DNA of 9,420 nucleotides from an uncultured Sphingomonadaceae bacterium (lineage in GTDB: Bacteria > Pseudomonadota > Alphaproteobacteria > Sphingomonadales > Sphingomonadaceae), in contig CALLWN010000220.1 in the NCBI GenBank assembly GCA_938016505.1, forward strand, positions 1 through 9,420. The letters run 5' to 3'. Both the position numbers and the translations under genes were made by a program. The notes under the pieces were generated by a model. The model was not told the DNA's origin and searched no databases. It saw only the letters and a program-made list of their open reading frames with translations. This document shows, piece after piece, positions 6,464-9,420 of this stretch (the first letter of the stretch is position 1; each line of letters begins with the position of its first letter).

Positions 6464-7603
6464 ATGGATGCGATCACGCAACCGGGCATTGCCGTCTCGG
6501 CGCTCGCCTTCATCGTCGTCCTCGGGATCCTCGTGTTCGTTCACGAGTTCGGCCATTATGGCATGGCCCGGCTGTTCGGCATCAAGGTGGATGTCTTCTC
6601 GGTCGGCTTCGGGCGGGAAATCCTCGGCTTCTCCGATCGGCACGGAACCCGCTGGAAGATCGGCTGGATTCCGCTCGGCGGCTACGCCAAGTTCGCCGGT
6701 GACATGAACGCGGCGAGCCAGCCGGATCCGGCGCTCCTCGCCCTTCCCGAGACGGAGCGGGCACAGCTGTTCCAGTTCCGTCCGGTCTGGCAGCGCGCTC
6801 TTGTCGTCGCGGCCGGGCCGGGGATCAACTTCCTGTTCGCCATCCTGCTGTTCGCAGGCTTCTTCATGACCTTCGGGCACCAGTTCACGCCGCCGGTTGC
6901 CGGCAGGGTGCTTGCTGACAGTCCCGCAGCACGCGCCGGCGTCGTCCCCGGAGACCGGTTTCTCGAGGTGGATGGCCGCAAGGTCGACCGGTTCGAGGAC
7001 ATGGTTCGCATCGTTGCGGTGCGGCCCGGCGAGCCGATTTCCCTCCTCGTCGACCGCGGCGGCACGACGGTCCGGCTGGTGGCCACACCCGGGATCCGCA
7101 CCGAAATCGACCGCTTCGGCAACCGCTATGTGAAAGGGCGCCTCGGCATCGAGAGCGGCCCGCTCGTGGTCGAGCGGCGCAGGCCGGTTTCAGCCTTCTT
7201 CTGGGCGGTTGACGAAACGGTTCAGATGACGCGCCTCATGGCGGAGACGCTGGTGCAGGTCGTGACTGGTCGGCGCGCGCTTGACGAGCTTGGCGGGCCA
7301 CTCAAGATTGCCCAGTTCGCCGGGCAGAGCGCGACTCTCGGCCTCGCCTCGTTCATCACCTTCATGGCGCTGATCTCGGTGAACCTTGGATTCGTGAACC
7401 TTCTTCCCATCCCGGCGCTGGACGGCGGCCATCTCCTGCTTTACGCCGCCGAGGCCGTCCGTCGGCGGCCGCTGGAGCCGCGGCTCCAGGAGCTTGCCTT
7501 CATGTCCGGTTTCGTCCTTCTCATCTCGCTCATGCTGCTGCTGACCATGAATGATCTCGCCTCCTTCGGCCTCTGGGAGGGGCTGAGAAACTGGGCAGGC
7601 TGA
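6464..7603 (+). CDS. rseP: RseP/MmpA-type site-2 intramembrane zinc metalloprotease
   Basis: This 379-residue inner-membrane protease cleaves substrates within the membrane. In E. coli it releases sigma-E by cutting RseA and trims signal peptides. In the alphaproteobacterium Caulobacter the homologue MmpA cuts PodJ. Residues 10-26 start the first membrane helix, which carries the zinc-binding HEFGH (27-31). A second helix (about GINFLFAILLFAGFF) is followed by a single PDZ domain (about 147-215). The C-terminal part carries NLLPIPALDGGH, where D320 is the third zinc ligand, and then a final hydrophobic helix. E. coli RseP has about 450 residues and two PDZ domains, so this is the shorter form. 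The ATG at 6464 is eight bases after the dxr stop, with AGGA at 6454-6457 and GGGG just before it. The natural substrate in this organism cannot be told from the sequence. Confidence 0.96.
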   Translation: MDAITQPGIAVSALAFIVVLGILVFVHEFGHYGMARLFGIKVDVFSVGFGREILGFSDRHGTRWKIGWIPLGGYAKFAGDMNAASQPDPALLALPETERAQLFQFRPVWQRALVVAAGPGINFLFAILLFAGFFMTFGHQFTPPVAGRVLADSPAARAGVVPGDRFLEVDGRKVDRFEDMVRIVAVRPGEPISLLVDRGGTTVRLVATPGIRTEIDRFGNRYVKGRLGIESGPLVVERRRPVSAFFWAVDETVQMTRLMAETLVQVVTGRRALDELGGPLKIAQFAGQSATLGLASFITFMALISVNLGFVNLLPIPALDGGHLLLYAAEAVRRRPLEPRLQELAFMSGFVLLISLMLLLTMNDLASFGLWEGLRNWAG

Positions 7604-7605
7604 AC

Positions 7606-9420
7606 GTGCCCGCTTTTCAGACGGCTTCCGCGATGCGGTTTGCTGCGCGCCGACTGCCGCTTGCGGTTGCGTTGCTAGCGTCGTCCGCGCCTGTTGCAGC
7701 CCAGCAGGCGCCGCCTGCGGGGTCCGCCGCGCCAGAGGCTATCGTCGCACAGGGCGGCACGGTGCGCGCGATCCGCGTGATCGGCGTCGAGCGGCTCGAG
7801 CCCGAGACTGTTCTTTCCTACACCGATCTTGCCGCCGGCCAGCCCTATGATCGCGAAGTGCTTGACCGGGCCCTGAAGGATCTGTTCGCGAGCGAGCTGT
7901 TCGCCGATGTCCGGATCCGTGACGATGGCGATGGCAGCCTGACCATCGAGATCAGGGAGAATCCGGTCATCAACCGGGTGATCATCGAGGGCGCCAAGCG
8001 GGTGAAGGAAGACAAGATCCGGGAGGAGATCCGGGTGGCGCCCCGCCAGATCTTCACCCGGTCGCGGGCCCGGGCCGACGTCGCCCGGATTCTCGAACTC
8101 TATCGCCGCTCGGGCCGGTTCGCAGCACAGGTCGAACCCAAGATCATCCAGCTCGAGCAGAACCGGGTGGACCTTGTCTTCGAGATCTCAGAAGGTCCGA
8201 AGTCGAAGATCCGGCAGATCAATATTCTTGGCAATGAGCGGTATGACGATAACAGGCTGCGCGGCGAGATGGCCTCGAAGCAGGCGAGGCCGCTTCGGAT
8301 CTTCACATCGAGGGATACCTACGATCCTGACAGGCTTGCGTTTGACCAGCAGAAGCTGCGGCAATTCTATCTGACCGAGGGCTATGCGGATTTTCGGGTC
8401 GTCTCGGCGATTGCCGAACTCACGCCGGACCGCCGCGACTTCATCGTCACCTATGTGGTGGAGGAGGGTGAGCGCTACAGGTTCGGCGAGGTCGATCTCG
8501 TCAGCCAGATCCGCGATATCGATGCCGAGAGCTTCAAGTCGCTGCTGCCGATGCGCGAGGGTGACTGGTACAATGCCAAGCTGATCGAAGACACGATCGA
8601 CAGGATCACCGAAACGGTGGGTCTGCTTGGCTACGCCTTTGCCGATGTGCGGCCGCAGTTCCGCCGGGATCGCGACGATCTCAGGATGAACATCACGTTC
8701 GTCATCAACGAGGTCCCGCGCGTCTATGTGGAATCGGTCACGATCAACGGCAACACGATCACGGCGGATGATGTCATTCGCCGCGAGTTTCGCCTCGCCG
8801 AGGGTGACGCCTTCAACAGCCTCAAGGTCAAGCGCTCGCGCGACCGCATCCAGTCTCTCGGCTTTTTCCAGGAGAAGCTCGAGGTCCAGCAGAAGCCAGG
8901 CACTGCGCCTGACAAGGTCGCTCTCCAGGTCGATGTCGAGGAGCGGCCGACCGGATCGATCCAGGTCTCGGCCGGCTATTCCTCGCTCGAGGGGCTCATT
9001 CTGAACTTCGCGGTCGAGCAGCGCAATTTTCGGGGCAGGGCCCAGAACCTCCGCTTCGGGGTCAACTGGTCCCAGTTTTCCCGCGGAGTCGATCTTGGCT
9101 TCACCGAGCCCTATCTCTTCGGCAGGAACCTCGCGCTTGGTGCGGATGTCTTCCGGCGTGATTTCTCGAGTTTCCGCTTTGGCGTGCAGGGCGAGCGGAT
9201 CGATACCTACAACCAGCTGACCACGGGTTTTCAGGTTCGTGCTGGCTTTCCGATTACGGAATACTGGTCGGCATCGCTTCGCTACGGTCTCACATTCGAC
9301 AACGTCACGGTCGACGAGGCCCTCTTCTTCACGGACGGCAAGTGTGACCCGATCAAGGCCGGCAGGTTCATTTGCGATGCGCTCGGGAAATATACGACGT
9401 CACTGCTCGGGTACAGCATT
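7606..9420 (+). CDS. bamA: Outer membrane protein assembly factor BamA (3' truncated by window edge)
   Basis: The frame runs without a stop to the window end, giving 605 residues. BamA is the Omp85 barrel that folds and inserts outer-membrane proteins. Numbered from the GTG at 7606, residues 1-32 form a signal peptide (arginines, then LPLAVALLASSAPVAA, cleavage before QQ). Five POTRA domains follow, at about 53-118, 119-199, 200-288, 289-371 and 372-447. POTRA 5 shows YVESVTINGNTITADDVIRREF. The barrel begins near 450 (SIQVSAGYSS, then NFRGRAQNLRFGVNWSQ and FTEPYLFG). The remainder of the barrel, some 250-300 residues by family, is off the window. The GTG at 7606 has a weak AGG at 7597-7599 and lies two bases after the rseP stop. 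The ATG at 7633 has no ribosome binding site but gives a tidy 23-residue signal peptide, so either start is possible. Confidence 0.95.
   Translation, partial: MPAFQTASAMRFAARRLPLAVALLASSAPVAAQQAPPAGSAAPEAIVAQGGTVRAIRVIGVERLEPETVLSYTDLAAGQPYDREVLDRALKDLFASELFADVRIRDDGDGSLTIEIRENPVINRVIIEGAKRVKEDKIREEIRVAPRQIFTRSRARADVARILELYRRSGRFAAQVEPKIIQLEQNRVDLVFEISEGPKSKIRQINILGNERYDDNRLRGEMASKQARPLRIFTSRDTYDPDRLAFDQQKLRQFYLTEGYADFRVVSAIAELTPDRRDFIVTYVVEEGERYRFGEVDLVSQIRDIDAESFKSLLPMREGDWYNAKLIEDTIDRITETVGLLGYAFADVRPQFRRDRDDLRMNITFVINEVPRVYVESVTINGNTITADDVIRREFRLAEGDAFNSLKVKRSRDRIQSLGFFQEKLEVQQKPGTAPDKVALQVDVEERPTGSIQVSAGYSSLEGLILNFAVEQRNFRGRAQNLRFGVNWSQFSRGVDLGFTEPYLFGRNLALGADVFRRDFSSFRFGVQGERIDTYNQLTTGFQVRAGFPITEYWSASLRYGLTFDNVTVDEALFFTDGKCDPIKAGRFICDALGKYTTSLLGYSI

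Noticed and set aside
1..9420. CRISPR arrays, tRNA or rRNA genes, insertion sequences, direct repeats, horizontally acquired islands
   Set aside because: I saw no spaced direct repeats, cloverleaf-like segments, transposase motifs or drop in GC anywhere. The whole window is compositionally uniform core genome with conserved gene order.

Overview
The window is a GC-rich, gene-dense stretch of a bacterial chromosome. All supported genes lie on the + strand. The order is a truncated EAL-domain gene, then rpsB, tsf, pyrH, frr, uppS, cdsA, dxr, rseP and a truncated bamA. This order is a classic conserved proteobacterial arrangement. The protein style (UppS, Dxr, a short RseP with one PDZ domain, a five-POTRA BamA), the high GC and the strong G/C third-position bias suggest an alphaproteobacterium, most likely of the Sphingomonadales. 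That placement comes from family resemblance, not from a search.

Layout: (1) 2-367 is the C-terminal half of a cyclic-di-GMP phosphodiesterase (EAL) domain entering from the left edge. (2) 368-484 is a leader region with a weak promoter-like pair and a strong 12-bp stem-loop just before the rpsB ribosome binding site. (3) 485-3613 is the translation and nucleotide block: ribosomal protein S2, elongation factor Ts, UMP kinase and ribosome recycling factor. (4) 3614-3743 is a palindrome-rich spacer whose status (RNA structure or an N-terminal extension of uppS) is the main annotation question here. (5) 3744-9420 is the envelope block: undecaprenyl diphosphate synthase, CDP-diglyceride synthase, DXP reductoisomerase, the RseP site-2 protease and BamA, with gaps or overlaps of only a few bases.

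How the genes fit together: rpsB/tsf/frr supply translation; pyrH makes UDP from UMP, feeding RNA and UDP-sugar pools. dxr commits carbon to the MEP isoprenoid pathway, whose product IPP is polymerised by uppS into the lipid carrier for peptidoglycan and O-antigen. cdsA makes the phospholipid precursor CDP-diacylglycerol. rseP (intramembrane proteolysis) and bamA (outer-membrane protein insertion) serve envelope quality control and assembly. The cluster therefore ties ribosome production to envelope growth.

I see no mobile element, phage gene, CRISPR array, tRNA, rRNA or undescribed multi-gene system. The observations most worth a second look are RNA-level ones: the rpsB leader stem-loop, a rpsB-tsf hairpin, the structured frr-uppS spacer, and a hairpin that holds the dxr Shine-Dalgarno sequence.
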